Shown: piece by piece, positions 42,893 to 50,674 of the stretch
Layout: the number at the start of each line of letters is the position of its first letter
Position numbering within the stretch: the first letter of the stretch is position 1
Assembly (NCBI GenBank): GCA_947482825.1
Contig: CANKMT010000035.1
Coordinates: forward strand, 1 to 50,674
Origin: Betaproteobacteria bacterium
GTDB taxonomy: Bacteria > Pseudomonadota > Gammaproteobacteria > Burkholderiales > SG8-39
DNA: 50,674 nucleotides
Direction: 5' to 3'
Notes under the pieces: model-generated
Databases searched by the model: none
What the model was told of the DNA's origin: nothing
What the model saw: only the letters and a program-made list of their open reading frames with translations
Made by a program: the position numbers and the translations under genes

Positions 42893-44173
42893 ATGGGCAG
42901 TCCCCTGCAGGCCATCCGTGGCATGAACGACGTCTTGCCGGACGAGGCGCACGGCTGGCTCGCGTTCGAAGAAATCATCCGCAATACGATGTACCGCCAC
43001 GGCTACCGCAACATCCGCACGCCGCTGCTCGAGCACACGGGCCTTTTTCGCCGCGCGATCGGCGAGGTGACGGACATCGTCGAGAAGGAGATGTACACCT
43101 TCACCGACGAGTTGAACGGCGAGCAGCTAACGCTCCGGCCCGAGGCCACGGCCTCGACGGTACGCGCGGCCATCGAGCATAGCCTCACCTACAACGGCCC
43201 GGTGCGCCTGTGGTATGCCGGACCGATGTACCGGCATGAACGCCCGCAGAAGGGGCGCTATCGCCAGTTCCACCAGTTCGGCGCGGAAGGGCTCGGGTTT
43301 GCCGGCCCGGACGTGGATGCGGAACTCATCGTGATGTGCGCCGCGTTATGGAAGGAGTTGGGGCTCGACGGCATCCGCCTGGAACTCAATTCGATCGGTT
43401 CGTCGGAAGAACGCGCGAGCCACCGCGTCGAGCTGGTCGAGTTCCTCGAGACCAGGGTCGACGCGCTCGATGCGGACGCCAAGCGGCGCATGCACACCAA
43501 TCCCCTGCGGGTGCTGGATTCGAAGAACCCGGTGGTGAAGGAAGCGACCAGGAATGCGCCGGTCCTGATGAATTTTCTCGGCGAGCAGTCCCTCGCCCAT
43601 TTCGATGGCCTCAAGAAACTCCTGGCCGCGGCCGGCGTGCCGTTCAGCGTCAACCCGCGGCTGGTGCGCGGCCTGGACTACTACAACCTCACCGTGTTCG
43701 AGTGGATCACCGACCAGCTGGGTGCCCAGGGCACGGTGTGTGCAGGAGGACGCTACGACGGCCTGTTCGAGCAGATCGGCGGCAAGCCCACCCCGGCGGT
43801 GGGCTGGGCGGCCGGGATCGAAAGGTTGCTTGCACTCTGGCAGGCGGCAGGACGCGTCCCCGCGCCAAAGGCGCCGGATGCGTATGTGGTCCATCAGGGC
43901 GAAGGCGCCGCAGAGTGCGCATTGCTGGTCGCGCAGGTCTTGCGCGCCGCGGGCCATTCGGTCATCCAGCACGCTGGCGGGGGCAGTTTCAAGTCGCAGA
44001 TGAAGAAAGCCGACGGGAGCGGTGCGAGGATCGCGCTCATCGTCGGGGAGGACGAAGTGCGCGCAGGCGAGTTGACGCTCAAGTTCCTGCGCCGCGACGC
44101 CTCGCAGCAAAAAATCCGGCGCGACGCCCTTGTCGCCGCCTTCGGCAACGCATTGCTGGAATCAACGCAGTAA
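42893..44173 (+). CDS. hisS: Histidyl-tRNA synthetase
   Basis: Class II aminoacyl-tRNA synthetase charging tRNA-His. Motif 1 region [20 protein letters not shown], motif 2 [20 protein letters not shown], the HisA-type signatures [15 protein letters not shown] and CAGGRYDGL, and motif 3 [14 protein letters not shown] are complete; an anticodon-binding domain ends the protein. The ATG at 42893 follows the ispG stop by 2 nt and gives 426 aa, the usual length. Confidence 0.97.
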   Translation: MGSPLQAIRGMNDVLPDEAHGWLAFEEIIRNTMYRHGYRNIRTPLLEHTGLFRRAIGEVTDIVEKEMYTFTDELNGEQLTLRPEATASTVRAAIEHSLTYNGPVRLWYAGPMYRHERPQKGRYRQFHQFGAEGLGFAGPDVDAELIVMCAALWKELGLDGIRLELNSIGSSEERASHRVELVEFLETRVDALDADAKRRMHTNPLRVLDSKNPVVKEATRNAPVLMNFLGEQSLAHFDGLKKLLAAAGVPFSVNPRLVRGLDYYNLTVFEWITDQLGAQGTVCAGGRYDGLFEQIGGKPTPAVGWAAGIERLLALWQAAGRVPAPKAPDAYVVHQGEGAAECALLVAQVLRAAGHSVIQHAGGGSFKSQMKKADGSGARIALIVGEDEVRAGELTLKFLRRDASQQKIRRDALVAAFGNALLESTQ

Positions 44174-44190
44174 ACCTTTTTGGGCAGACC

Positions 44191-44826
44191 ATGGCACATC
44201 TCGATCTCGACGAACAGGAACAGCTCGCGCAACTCAAGTCTTGGTGGGCCACCTACGGAAACGCCCTCATCATGACGCTCGTTCTCGGATCCCTCGCCTT
44301 CTCGGGCTGGCAGGGTTGGCGCTATTGGCAGGACGGCCAAGCCGCCAACGCAAGCAACCAGTTCGAAGTGCTGTCCAAGGCCACACAGGGGACGGACACC
44401 AAGGCAGTGCGCGATGCCGCCGGCGAGTTGCTCGAGAAATACCCGCGCACTGTCTACGCGTCGATGGGCGCGCTTTCTTCGGCCAAGTACTACTTCGACA
44501 AAAGCGACCTCAAGTCGGCCCGGGCCCAGCTGCAGTGGGTGATCGACAACACCCAGACGGAAGAATTCCGCGACATCGCGCGCCTGCGCATGGCCAATGT
44601 GCTGCTCGACGAAAAGGCGCATGACGAGGCTCTCAAACTCCTCCAGGCGCAGCACGGCGCGGCATTCGAGGCACAGTACGCCGCGCTGCGCGGCGACGTT
44701 CTCGTGGCCAAGGGCCAGGCGGCCGACGCGCGCTCGGCCTACAAGTTTGCCCTCGAGAAAGCCGGCCCGAAGGACCGCGCGGCGCAGGAAAGCATCCAGA
44801 TGCGCCTCGATGCGCTCGGGGGGTGA
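44191..44826 (+). CDS. yfgM: YfgM-family TPR membrane protein
   Basis: A 211-aa inner-membrane protein with one helix (YGNALIMTLVLGSLAFSGWQ) and a periplasmic TPR-like domain (SMGALSSAKYYFDKSDLKSA, LRMANVLLDEKAHDEALKLL). YfgM in E. coli associates with SecYEG and PpiD and assists periplasmic proteins. The N-terminal LDEQEQLAQLKSWWATYGN is the family signature. Its stop overlaps the bamB GTG start by 4 nt. Confidence 0.92.
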   Translation: MAHLDLDEQEQLAQLKSWWATYGNALIMTLVLGSLAFSGWQGWRYWQDGQAANASNQFEVLSKATQGTDTKAVRDAAGELLEKYPRTVYASMGALSSAKYYFDKSDLKSARAQLQWVIDNTQTEEFRDIARLRMANVLLDEKAHDEALKLLQAQHGAAFEAQYAALRGDVLVAKGQAADARSAYKFALEKAGPKDRAAQESIQMRLDALGG

Positions 44827-46001
44827 GCGTGCGCGTCCTCACACTGACGAAGGCCGCGCTCCTGCTGGCCGCCACTTTCCTCCTGGCGGGCTGCTCGAAC
44901 ATGCCCAGCCTGAACCCGATCGACTGGTTCAAGTCCGTGCCGGACGGCCCCAAGCCGGCCGCGCTCCCGCCGTTATCAAACCCGCAGCCGGTGCGCACGC
45001 TGTGGCAGGCCAACGTCGGGCCCGCCGGCATCTTCATCTTCAGCCCCGCATTGGCCGGCGGCAGCATTTTCACGGCCGCGCGCGACGGCAGCGTGACGCG
45101 CCTGGACGTCGCCACCGGCAAGGTGATCTGGAAGGTTTCGGCCGGGGCGCAGTTGTCCGGCGGTGTGGGCACCGACGGCAGGCTGGTTGCGGTCGGCACC
45201 GACAAGGGCGAATTGGTCGTCCTCGACGCCGACAAGGGCACGCTGCGCTGGCGTGCCCGTGTGTCTTCCGAAGTTCTGGCGGCGCCCAAAGTCGCGCGGG
45301 GCACGGTTCTCGCCCGGACCGCGGACAGCCGCATCTTCGCGTTCGACGCGGTCGACGGAAAGCGCAAGTGGGTCTACCAGCGGGCGGCGGCTTCGCTCAT
45401 TGTGCGTTCGCCGGCTGGGATGACGATCCAGGAAGGCAACATTTTCGCCGGCTTCTCGGGCGGAAAAATGGTGTCGCTCGAGCTCGAGACCGGCGCGCTG
45501 CGCTGGGAAGTCACGGTTTCGCAGCCCAAAGGGTCCACCGAACTCGAACGGGTATCGGACCTCAGCGGTGATCCGGTGCTGACCGGCCGCGAGGTCTGCG
45601 CAGCGTCCTACCAGGGTCGCGCAGCGTGCTACGAATGGCAGAACGGCAACCAGGTTTGGGCGCGCGACATGTCCACGCTCAACGGCATGAGCGTCGATGC
45701 GCGCTACGCGTACGTCGCGGACGAAAAAGGCGCGGTGCATTCGCTCGACCGGACCAACGGCCGCAGCGTCTGGAAGCAGGACCGCCTGGCCTACCGCGAG
45801 CTCACGCTGGCGCAGGCGATCGGCAGCGAAGTGGTGTTCGGCGATCTCGAGGGCATCGTGCACTTTGTTGCGCGCGACTCGGGCGCGTTCGTGGCCCGGG
45901 CGACGACGGACGGGAGCAAGATCCGCGCTGCGCCGGTCCGTCTGCCGAACGGCGTGCTGGTGCAGACTTTGAACGGCGGGTTATTCCTGCTGGCGCTGTA
46001 A
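44823..46001 (+). CDS. bamB: Outer-membrane assembly lipoprotein BamB
   Basis: A lipoprotein of the BAM complex that scaffolds BamA during beta-barrel insertion. The lipobox LLAGC puts the lipidated Cys at residue 24; the rest is an eight-bladed WD40-like/PQQ-type propeller with repeats such as [39 protein letters not shown] and [22 protein letters not shown] start, GTGA overlap with yfgM; der follows after 10 nt. Confidence 0.95.
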   Translation: MSVRVLTLTKAALLLAATFLLAGCSNMPSLNPIDWFKSVPDGPKPAALPPLSNPQPVRTLWQANVGPAGIFIFSPALAGGSIFTAARDGSVTRLDVATGKVIWKVSAGAQLSGGVGTDGRLVAVGTDKGELVVLDADKGTLRWRARVSSEVLAAPKVARGTVLARTADSRIFAFDAVDGKRKWVYQRAAASLIVRSPAGMTIQEGNIFAGFSGGKMVSLELETGALRWEVTVSQPKGSTELERVSDLSGDPVLTGREVCAASYQGRAACYEWQNGNQVWARDMSTLNGMSVDARYAYVADEKGAVHSLDRTNGRSVWKQDRLAYRELTLAQAIGSEVVFGDLEGIVHFVARDSGAFVARATTDGSKIRAAPVRLPNGVLVQTLNGGLFLLAL

Positions 46002-46011
46002 GGATCCTCCG

Positions 46012-47349
46012 ATGAAACCGGTCGTAGTGCTCGTCGGCCGGCCAAACGTCGGCAAGAGCACGCTCTTCAATCGCCTCACGCGCACGCGCGACGCAATCGT
46101 CGTCGATGTGCCCGGCGTGACGCGCGACCGCCACTACGGCGACGGCGTCCTAGGCTCGCGTCCTTACATGGTGGTGGATACCGGTGGGCTCGAGCCCAAG
46201 ACCACCGAGGGCATCTTCGCCGAGATGGCCAAGCAGACCAAACAGGCCATCGCGGAAGCTGACGCAGTCATCTTCCTCACCGATGCCCGGGCCGGCCTGA
46301 CGCCGGACGACCGCCGCATCGCCGAGGACCTGCGCAAGCTGAAGCCGCGCATGTGGATCGCGGTGAACAAGTCCGAAGGCATGCAGCCCGATTCCGCGGC
46401 GGCGGACTTCCAGCAGCTGGGGTTGGGGTTTCCGGTGTCCATCTCGGCTGCGCATGGCGACGGGATCCGCCATTTGATCGACGCGGTGCTCGAGGAATTC
46501 CCCCAGGATGAAGACGAAGAGCAGGACGAGCGCGACCGCTGGCCGAGGGTGGCTATCGTCGGTCGTCCGAACGTGGGGAAGTCCACGCTGGTGAATTCGC
46601 TGGTGGGGGAAGAACGAGTAATCGCGTTCGACAAGCCCGGCACCACGATCGACCCGATCGATGTGCCGTTCGAGCGCAACGGGAAGCGCTATACCCTCGT
46701 CGATACCGCCGGGCTGCGCAAACGCGGCAAGCAGGGCGAGAACATCGAGCAGTTCTCGGTCATCAAGACCCTGCAGGCGATCGATCGCTCGAACGTCGCG
46801 GTGTTCGTGATCGACGCAGTGGACGGGATCACCGAGCATGACCAGCACGTGGCGGGGTACATCCTCGAGCGCGGGCGCGCGGTGGTTGTCGCGGTCAACA
46901 AGTGGGACGCGGCGGACTTCGATCAGCGCACGAAGATCAAGGCCGAACTGGCCTGGAAAGTCGGGTTCCTCGATTTTGCGAAGACGCTTTACGTCTCGGC
47001 GAAGGTCAAGAAAGGTCTGGGTGACATCATGACTGCGGTCGACAAGGCCTATGCGGCGGCGCTGATCAAGCTCCCTACGCCGAAGTTGACGCGAGCTTTG
47101 ATTGCCGCTGTGGAGAAGCAGCAACCTCCTCGACGCGGGGCGGGGCGTCCGAAGCTTCGGTATGCGCACCAGGGTGGGCAGAATCCGCCGACCATCATCA
47201 TCCACGGCAATCAGCTCGATCATGTGCCGGATACGTACAAGCGGTATCTGGAGGGCGTGTTCCGGACGAAGTTTTCGTTGGAGGGGACGCCGATGCGGAT
47301 CGAGTTCAGGACGGGGAGGAATCCGTATGCGGCTCGGGAGAAATCCTGA
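46012..47349 (+). CDS. der: GTPase Der
   Basis: Essential ribosome-assembly GTPase with two tandem G domains: [15 protein letters not shown] near residues 6-20 and [16 protein letters not shown] near 182, with DTGG and [10 protein letters not shown] switch II motifs and the NKSEG and NKWDAAD base-recognition motifs. The C-terminal KH-like domain ends [14 protein letters not shown]. At 445 aa it is complete. In related genomes hfq normally follows; here the next genes are remnants. Confidence 0.97.
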   Translation: MKPVVVLVGRPNVGKSTLFNRLTRTRDAIVVDVPGVTRDRHYGDGVLGSRPYMVVDTGGLEPKTTEGIFAEMAKQTKQAIAEADAVIFLTDARAGLTPDDRRIAEDLRKLKPRMWIAVNKSEGMQPDSAAADFQQLGLGFPVSISAAHGDGIRHLIDAVLEEFPQDEDEEQDERDRWPRVAIVGRPNVGKSTLVNSLVGEERVIAFDKPGTTIDPIDVPFERNGKRYTLVDTAGLRKRGKQGENIEQFSVIKTLQAIDRSNVAVFVIDAVDGITEHDQHVAGYILERGRAVVVAVNKWDAADFDQRTKIKAELAWKVGFLDFAKTLYVSAKVKKGLGDIMTAVDKAYAAALIKLPTPKLTRALIAAVEKQQPPRRGAGRPKLRYAHQGGQNPPTIIIHGNQLDHVPDTYKRYLEGVFRTKFSLEGTPMRIEFRTGRNPYAAREKS

Positions 47350-47399
47350 ACATTTTATCTTGTAGAGTGGCTAGGATATTGACTGTAACGCCATTTCAT

Positions 47400-47510
47400 A
47401 TGCCAAAACAAGCACACTCAGGTGTTCCGACGGTTGAGCGGAGTGCTTCGCTCGATATCCTGCGGGGCCTCGCCGTGTTCGGCCTGCTGGACCATAATGC
47501 TGCTGTATGA
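47400..47510 (+). pseudogene. DUF418 (YeiB-like) membrane protein, N-terminal stub
   Basis: A 36-codon frame starting at ATG 47400 reads MPKQAHSGVPTVERSASLDI and continues LRGLAVFGLL. The R-x3-LD-x-LRG-x-A-x-x-G-(I/L)-L pattern is the first helix of DUF418/YeiB membrane proteins, which are about 400 aa long. After FGLL the match is lost and a TGA follows at 47508-47510. It is therefore a decayed 5' end of a deleted gene, directly downstream of der. Identification rests on a short but characteristic motif. Confidence 0.6.
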
Positions 47511-47538
47511 AAGCCGCAGCCAAGAGCTAGGGAGCCTC

Positions 47539-48150
47539 ATGACCGTCGAAAGAAGTCGGCTTCTATCTCTTATCGAATATGCTCAGCAGTCCGCGAGGTT
47601 GAGGGGTAAACCGGCTGCTTCCATTGCTGCGCATCATCTCTTTTCGCTGTACGAGCACGAACTCCAAAGCTTGCCGGGCATCCGGATCAACTGCAACGGC
47701 GCAGAGTCTGAGGATGAAGTTTGGTTGGTCGTCGAGCGGCTGCACGAGACAAGGCCGCCCGATGTTCCGAGCCTTGTACTGAAGCCTTGGCTGCAGATGA
47801 CACAAGGGCCAGTCGAAGAACCAAGGCTGCGCGAAACCACAGACGGCGCAAGTCTGATCGACGCTGGTACGCATTCGTCCGTGCGTCAACCGGTGCAAGG
47901 CAAACTCGCCATAGCACCAGAGGCGACGGTCATGCTCACCGACTTTCCAATTTCCGCCTTAGTCAAAGCGCAATTCGCCAACTACCTCGAAGGTAAATGG
48001 CGTCCTTGGGCGGAGGAAGAGAAGCTCCGTCGTAGGACCATACGACTCTACTCCCAGCTCTTCACACTCAAACAGCAATGTGAGGGCGCCATCGTTGAGG
48101 CGCAGCTCGAGCTGGTCATGTATAGGAATTTCAAACCACCTTTTCCCTGA
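47539..48150 (+). pseudogene. N-terminal fragment of a large ATPase/helicase-like protein, cut by an IS91-type element
   Basis: A 203-aa open frame with a good start (AGGGAG then ATG 47539). The segments EVWLVVERLHETRPPDVPS, LKPWLQMTQGP and WRPWAEEEKLRRRTIRLYSQ LFTL resemble, from memory, the N-terminal part of very large bacterial AAA/superfamily-1 helicase-like proteins of over 1000 aa, where the next residues read LELVWG. Here the frame runs LELVM then into YRNFKPPFP, which looks unrelated. The natural sequence thus ends near 48120, where the IS91-related segment starts. Function unknown; such large ATPases often belong to defence loci. The truncated product could still be translated. Confidence 0.55.
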
Positions 48151-48447
48151 TGCGCGAGGGAATCACCGTCCCGAGAAGCGTTCAATCACGCGGTCAGTGG
48201 CGAAGTTTCCCCGCTCTCGATGACGATTCGTCCCCTGAATCGACCCGAATAGCCGCACTTCGACGCACGCTGACCCCCGGCACGCGAGCGTGGGCCGTGC
48301 GGGATCCTCAGGCCCGTTGCGGAACCGTTGTTTCCTTGAGGATCAGGCTGCCTGAAAAAGCTCCGGCCGCCGCGCCGGCGCGCGCGGCGGGGCTCTGGCC
48401 GGCAAGCCCAGGTGCGTAAGGATCCTGACAATCACGGCAGGCTCTTC
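48121..48447 (-). mobile_element. 3' end of an IS91-family element with transposase C-terminal fragment
   Basis: On the minus strand a frame ending with TGA at 48345-48343 reads IEEPAVIVRILTHLGLPARA, then PPRAPARRPELFQAA, the typical C-terminus of IS91-family transposases. Homology begins only near 48447, where the oppositely oriented fragment starts. The remaining 190 nt (48342-48151) contain no gene and would be the element's 3' end, abutting CATG at 48117-48120 of the interrupted helicase-like gene. IS91 elements insert beside a tetranucleotide without target duplication, which fits. Confidence 0.6.
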
Positions 48448-48448
48448 G

Positions 48449-49336
48449 ATGGCGGTCGCCTTTATCCACCGTTTCGGCTCATCCCTCAACGAGCACGTCC
48501 ATTTCCACTGCTGCGTCATCGACGGCGTCTTCGAGCCGGCCGTCGCCCCGGATGATGCGCCTTGCGTCACCTTTCATGCCGCCCTTGCCCACGCTCTCGA
48601 CGCGGCGGCGTTTGCCGACGTGCAGGCGCGCGTGCGAACCCGTGTCCTGCGCACCTTCGTCAAACGGGGGTTGATCGACAAAGATGACGCCACCGAAATG
48701 CGCGCCTGGGCGCACGACGGCGGCTTCTCGGTGGATGGTTCGGTACGCATCGAGGGCACCGACCGGACAGGGCTCGAACGCCTGCTTCGCTACTGTGCGC
48801 GACCGTCATTTGCTCTCGAACATCTGCACCAACGCGATGCCGGACATGTGGTCTACCGCAACCCCAAGCCGGTGCGCACAACGGCACCCGGCGCGCGTCC
48901 GGCAGCGTTGGTGTTGACGCCCCTGGAGCTGATCACGAAGATCGCCGCGCTGGTGCCGCCGCCGCGTGCGCATCGCCATCGCTACTATGGCGTGCTCGCG
49001 CCCAATGCATCGTTGCGGTCGGTGGTGACGGCGCTCGCGCCTGCCGCCGTCCCGCCAGCGCCGGCTTCTGCGGCGTCTAGCGAAGCGCCCCGCCATCGTG
49101 CCGTCGCCCGGTATCTGTGGGCCAGGCTGCTGGCGCGCATCTATGAAGCCCCGCCACTGATTTGCCCAATCTGCCACAGTCAGATGCGCATCATCGCCTT
49201 CATCAACGATGCCGGCACCGTGACGAAGATCCTCGACCAGATCGGCGAATCCACCCAGCCCCCGCGCATCTCGCCAGCGCGTGGGCCACCGCTGTGGGAG
49301 GCGGCGGCGCAACAGGCGGACAACGATCCTCAGTGA
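48449..49336 (+). pseudogene. IS91-family transposase, N-terminally truncated
   Basis: A 295-aa remnant of a rolling-circle (HUH) transposase. VAFIHRFGSSLNEHVHFHCC carries the HUH motif (His16, His18, His20 counted from the ATG at 48449); RLLRYCARPSFALEHL holds the conserved Tyr region, and YLWARLLARIYEAPPLICPI is the C-terminal zinc-type signature (with ICPICHSQM). IS91 transposases are around 400-500 aa and begin with a zinc-finger domain; that first part, perhaps 150 residues, is missing because the frame meets the opposite fragment near 48450. Its C-terminus (ESTQPPRISPARGPPLWEAA) differs from the minus-strand fragment, so the two come from different elements. 49337-49500 holds no gene. 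Confidence 0.85.
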
Positions 49337-49500
49337 GGTTCGGCAGGCCATCCGGCACCGGAGATCGGGTTCGATCAGCGCATCGCCTGGTCATAATCAT
49401 GTCAACGCGGATTCGAACCGGTACAGCGGACAGGGATGGCCGCCAAGCACTACGGTCATGCTTTATGCGGCGGTGCCGGGTGCCCGCCGCAAGCGAAAGA

Positions 49501-50487
49501 TCAAGCAGGTCGCGCGATGAGTCGCGGCGGCTGCAGTTTTCCCTGAGCCAGTCGCCATAGCGTACCCACGATGAGAATGGCCATCGTCAGGTTGGCCAGC
49601 ACGAACAACCCCATTGCCAGCCACTCGATATACCCGGTCTGCCCGCGCAGGATGAAAACAATCGCGTCAAAGGCCAGTGCCGTCACGCCAAAGCTGAAAG
49701 CCCAGTACGAGGCGCCGAACGGCTGCTTTGCAATCCACGGGAGCAAGTGCAACAACAGCGCAAGCTGCAGTAAGCCGTAACCGAGCAAAGCCTGCGCAAA
49801 CAAGTCCGGCTTGCCGCCCGACACTCCACCCGTGGCGAACAGATAGGCCAGGCAGCCAACCACTGGTGGCGCCAGCATGATCCCCATGGCAGGTCTGAGT
49901 GGCGGCGCCATCGCCTTGACGAACGAAAGTCGATGCGTGATCAACGACTCCAGGGCCAGCCATGAAAACATGCCGGCACCCAGAAATAACTGTCCGAGCG
50001 TTTCATATCCGAAATAGCTCGCCACAAAGGAACTCACGAAGTTGCCTGCCACCGTCGGCAGGTAGAACGCGGGTGAGGCGGTCTCCAGTTCGCGCTCACC
50101 CGTCCACTGGCGCGCAGTGAAGTAGACGCCGTAGGCGAGCGTGATCACCCCGCCCGCGACCGCCAGCACCACAGGCAGTCCGCTGGCATTGGGTGGCGCG
50201 ATGGCCACCGCCGCCAGCATGGTCGCCACGCCGCACAGCCCGATGAAGCAACTTTGCACGGGATGATTCAATTCGGCGATGGCCTCGTCGCGGGCCCAAA
50301 GCCACTTGCCGACGTACAGGACGAACAGCAGCAGCCAGACTAAAAAGGCCACACCCATGACGGCCTCGTCGATCGCGTGCGAATAACCCCAGGCCTTGGC
50401 CGCTACGCGCCAGCAGTCACCCAGGCCCACCAGGCCCAGTACCATGCCAAAGAACGAGGCGGGAACGACAGGCTTGGCAGTCATCAT
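49501..50487 (-). CDS. TehA-like transporter (tellurite resistance/dicarboxylate transporter family)
   Basis: A membrane protein of about 328 aa with roughly ten helices, of the TDT family (TehA/SLAC1 relatives): PASFFGMVLGLVGLGDCWRV at the N-terminus is the family signature, followed by LNHPVQSCFIGLCGVATMLA, ASPAFYLPTVAGNFVSSFVA and PPLRPAMGIMLAPPVVGCLA. Members are anion channels or C4-dicarboxylate/sulfite exporters; tellurite resistance is seen on overexpression. The open frame extends to 50595, but ATG 50487 (or 50484) starts at the family N-terminus. The C-terminal 10 or so residues lie next to the IS91 remnant. No tehB is seen. Confidence 0.87.
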   Translation of the reverse strand: MMTAKPVVPASFFGMVLGLVGLGDCWRVAAKAWGYSHAIDEAVMGVAFLVWLLLFVLYVGKWLWARDEAIAELNHPVQSCFIGLCGVATMLAAVAIAPPNASGLPVVLAVAGGVITLAYGVYFTARQWTGERELETASPAFYLPTVAGNFVSSFVASYFGYETLGQLFLGAGMFSWLALESLITHRLSFVKAMAPPLRPAMGIMLAPPVVGCLAYLFATGGVSGGKPDLFAQALLGYGLLQLALLLHLLPWIAKQPFGASYWAFSFGVTALAFDAIVFILRGQTGYIEWLAMGLFVLANLTMAILIVGTLWRLAQGKLQPPRLIARPA

Positions 50488-50560
50488 GAAAGTGCTTTCA
50501 GTTGGGTGGTGATTTGTGCCGAAATGGACGGGCTCAAGAGTACCGAGTTCTCCCCCGATA

Positions 50561-50674
50561 TTACCGCGCCCCGGACTGGGGGTATTGGTCGTCAATCCAA
50601 CGCTCAGTCAGCCGGTCCAACTGGTCTAATTGCTCCGGTGAGTAGCCCTCGGGAGCATAGTCCATCTCAAGCCA
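50561..50674 (-). CDS. C-terminal end of an unidentified protein (partial at window edge)
   Basis: The minus strand is open from the window edge to TAA at 50563-50561, giving 37 residues such as MDYAPEGYSPEQLDQLDRLT and ERWIDDQYPQSGAR. The composition is acidic and protein-like, with Pro/Tyr/Glu spacing not expected from a shadow frame. It would lie upstream of the TehA-like gene in the same direction. It may be a complete small gene starting at the ATG at 50665 or the end of a longer one; the family is not recognised. Confidence 0.45.
   Translation of the reverse strand, partial: WLEMDYAPEGYSPEQLDQLDRLTERWIDDQYPQSGAR

Noticed and set aside
48150..48419. An 89-aa plus-strand frame between the ATPase fragment and the IS91 remnant
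   Set aside because: It runs antisense to the identified IS91 transposase C-terminus, and its product is low complexity.
1..50674. CRISPR arrays, tRNA or rRNA genes, prophage
   Set aside because: No regularly spaced repeats, no cloverleaf-like sequences and no phage structural genes were noticed by eye. A dedicated scan could not be run.

Overview
The window is a GC-rich chromosomal segment of a betaproteobacterium. The strongest indicator is the run ndk - rlmN - pilW/pilF - rodZ - ispG - hisS - yfgM - bamB - der (38.3-47.3 kb), a gene order typical of that class. The mfd / ispD-ispF block, the OmpR/EnvZ (RisA/RisS-like) pair with a TfpX/TfpZ-type pilin accessory gene, and accA-tilS agree with it. 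No tRNA, rRNA or CRISPR array was seen. Most core genes are tightly packed, with many 1-4 nt ATGA/GTGA/TAGTG overlaps that suggest translational coupling.

Layout. 0-2.2 kb: a decayed IS4-family element abuts a decayed MFS transporter gene; each reading frame carries a single in-frame TAG. 2.2-7.3 kb (minus): mfd, a secreted Sel1-repeat protein and serB, coupled by 4-nt overlaps. 7.5-10.6 kb (plus): ispD, ispF, a PaiB-like flavin protein and a FAD amino-acid oxidoreductase. 10.6-11.5 kb: a TacA/TacT-type toxin-antitoxin pair with a palindrome in its promoter. 11.5-15.6 kb (minus): ompR, envZ, a TfpZ-like gene and an anchored proline-rich protein whose membrane segment carries a TonB-like S-x-x-x-H motif. 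15.7-21.9 kb (plus): a small secreted protein and a DUF1800/DUF1501 pair; then, after a long hairpin, a membrane ferredoxin translationally coupled to an MscS-type channel. 21.9-29 kb: an unknown secreted protein, a PlsB-like acyltransferase, a solute-binding-like protein with no signal peptide, a PEP-mutase/isocitrate-lyase family enzyme, SapC and an acyl-CoA synthetase. 29-32.9 kb (minus): a sorbosone/glucose dehydrogenase-family protein, a dihaem cytochrome c and a TonB-dependent receptor very like E. coli YncD/PqqU. 33.1-38.2 kb (plus): HU, HNH nuclease, DUF6352-like protein, AlkA-like glycosylase, accA, tilS. 38.2-47.3 kb: the core run above. 47.4-50.7 kb: an eroded accessory segment in the place where hfq usually follows der. 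It holds a DUF418 stub, an N-terminal fragment of a large ATPase/helicase-like protein, two truncated IS91-family transposase fragments pointing away from each other, a TehA-like transporter and a partial gene at the edge.

Two gene sets deserve most attention. First, the cytochrome-b-like membrane ferredoxin (18.9 kb) resembles the sensory half of membrane adenylate cyclases but is coupled to a mechanosensitive channel instead of a cyclase domain, which suggests a redox-linked channel. Second, the PqqU-like receptor shares an operon with a probable PQQ-type dehydrogenase and a dihaem cytochrome c. That looks like a self-contained module for scavenging PQQ, using it in the periplasm and passing on the electrons; no pqq biosynthesis gene is in the window. 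Both are inferences from sequence resemblance and gene order.
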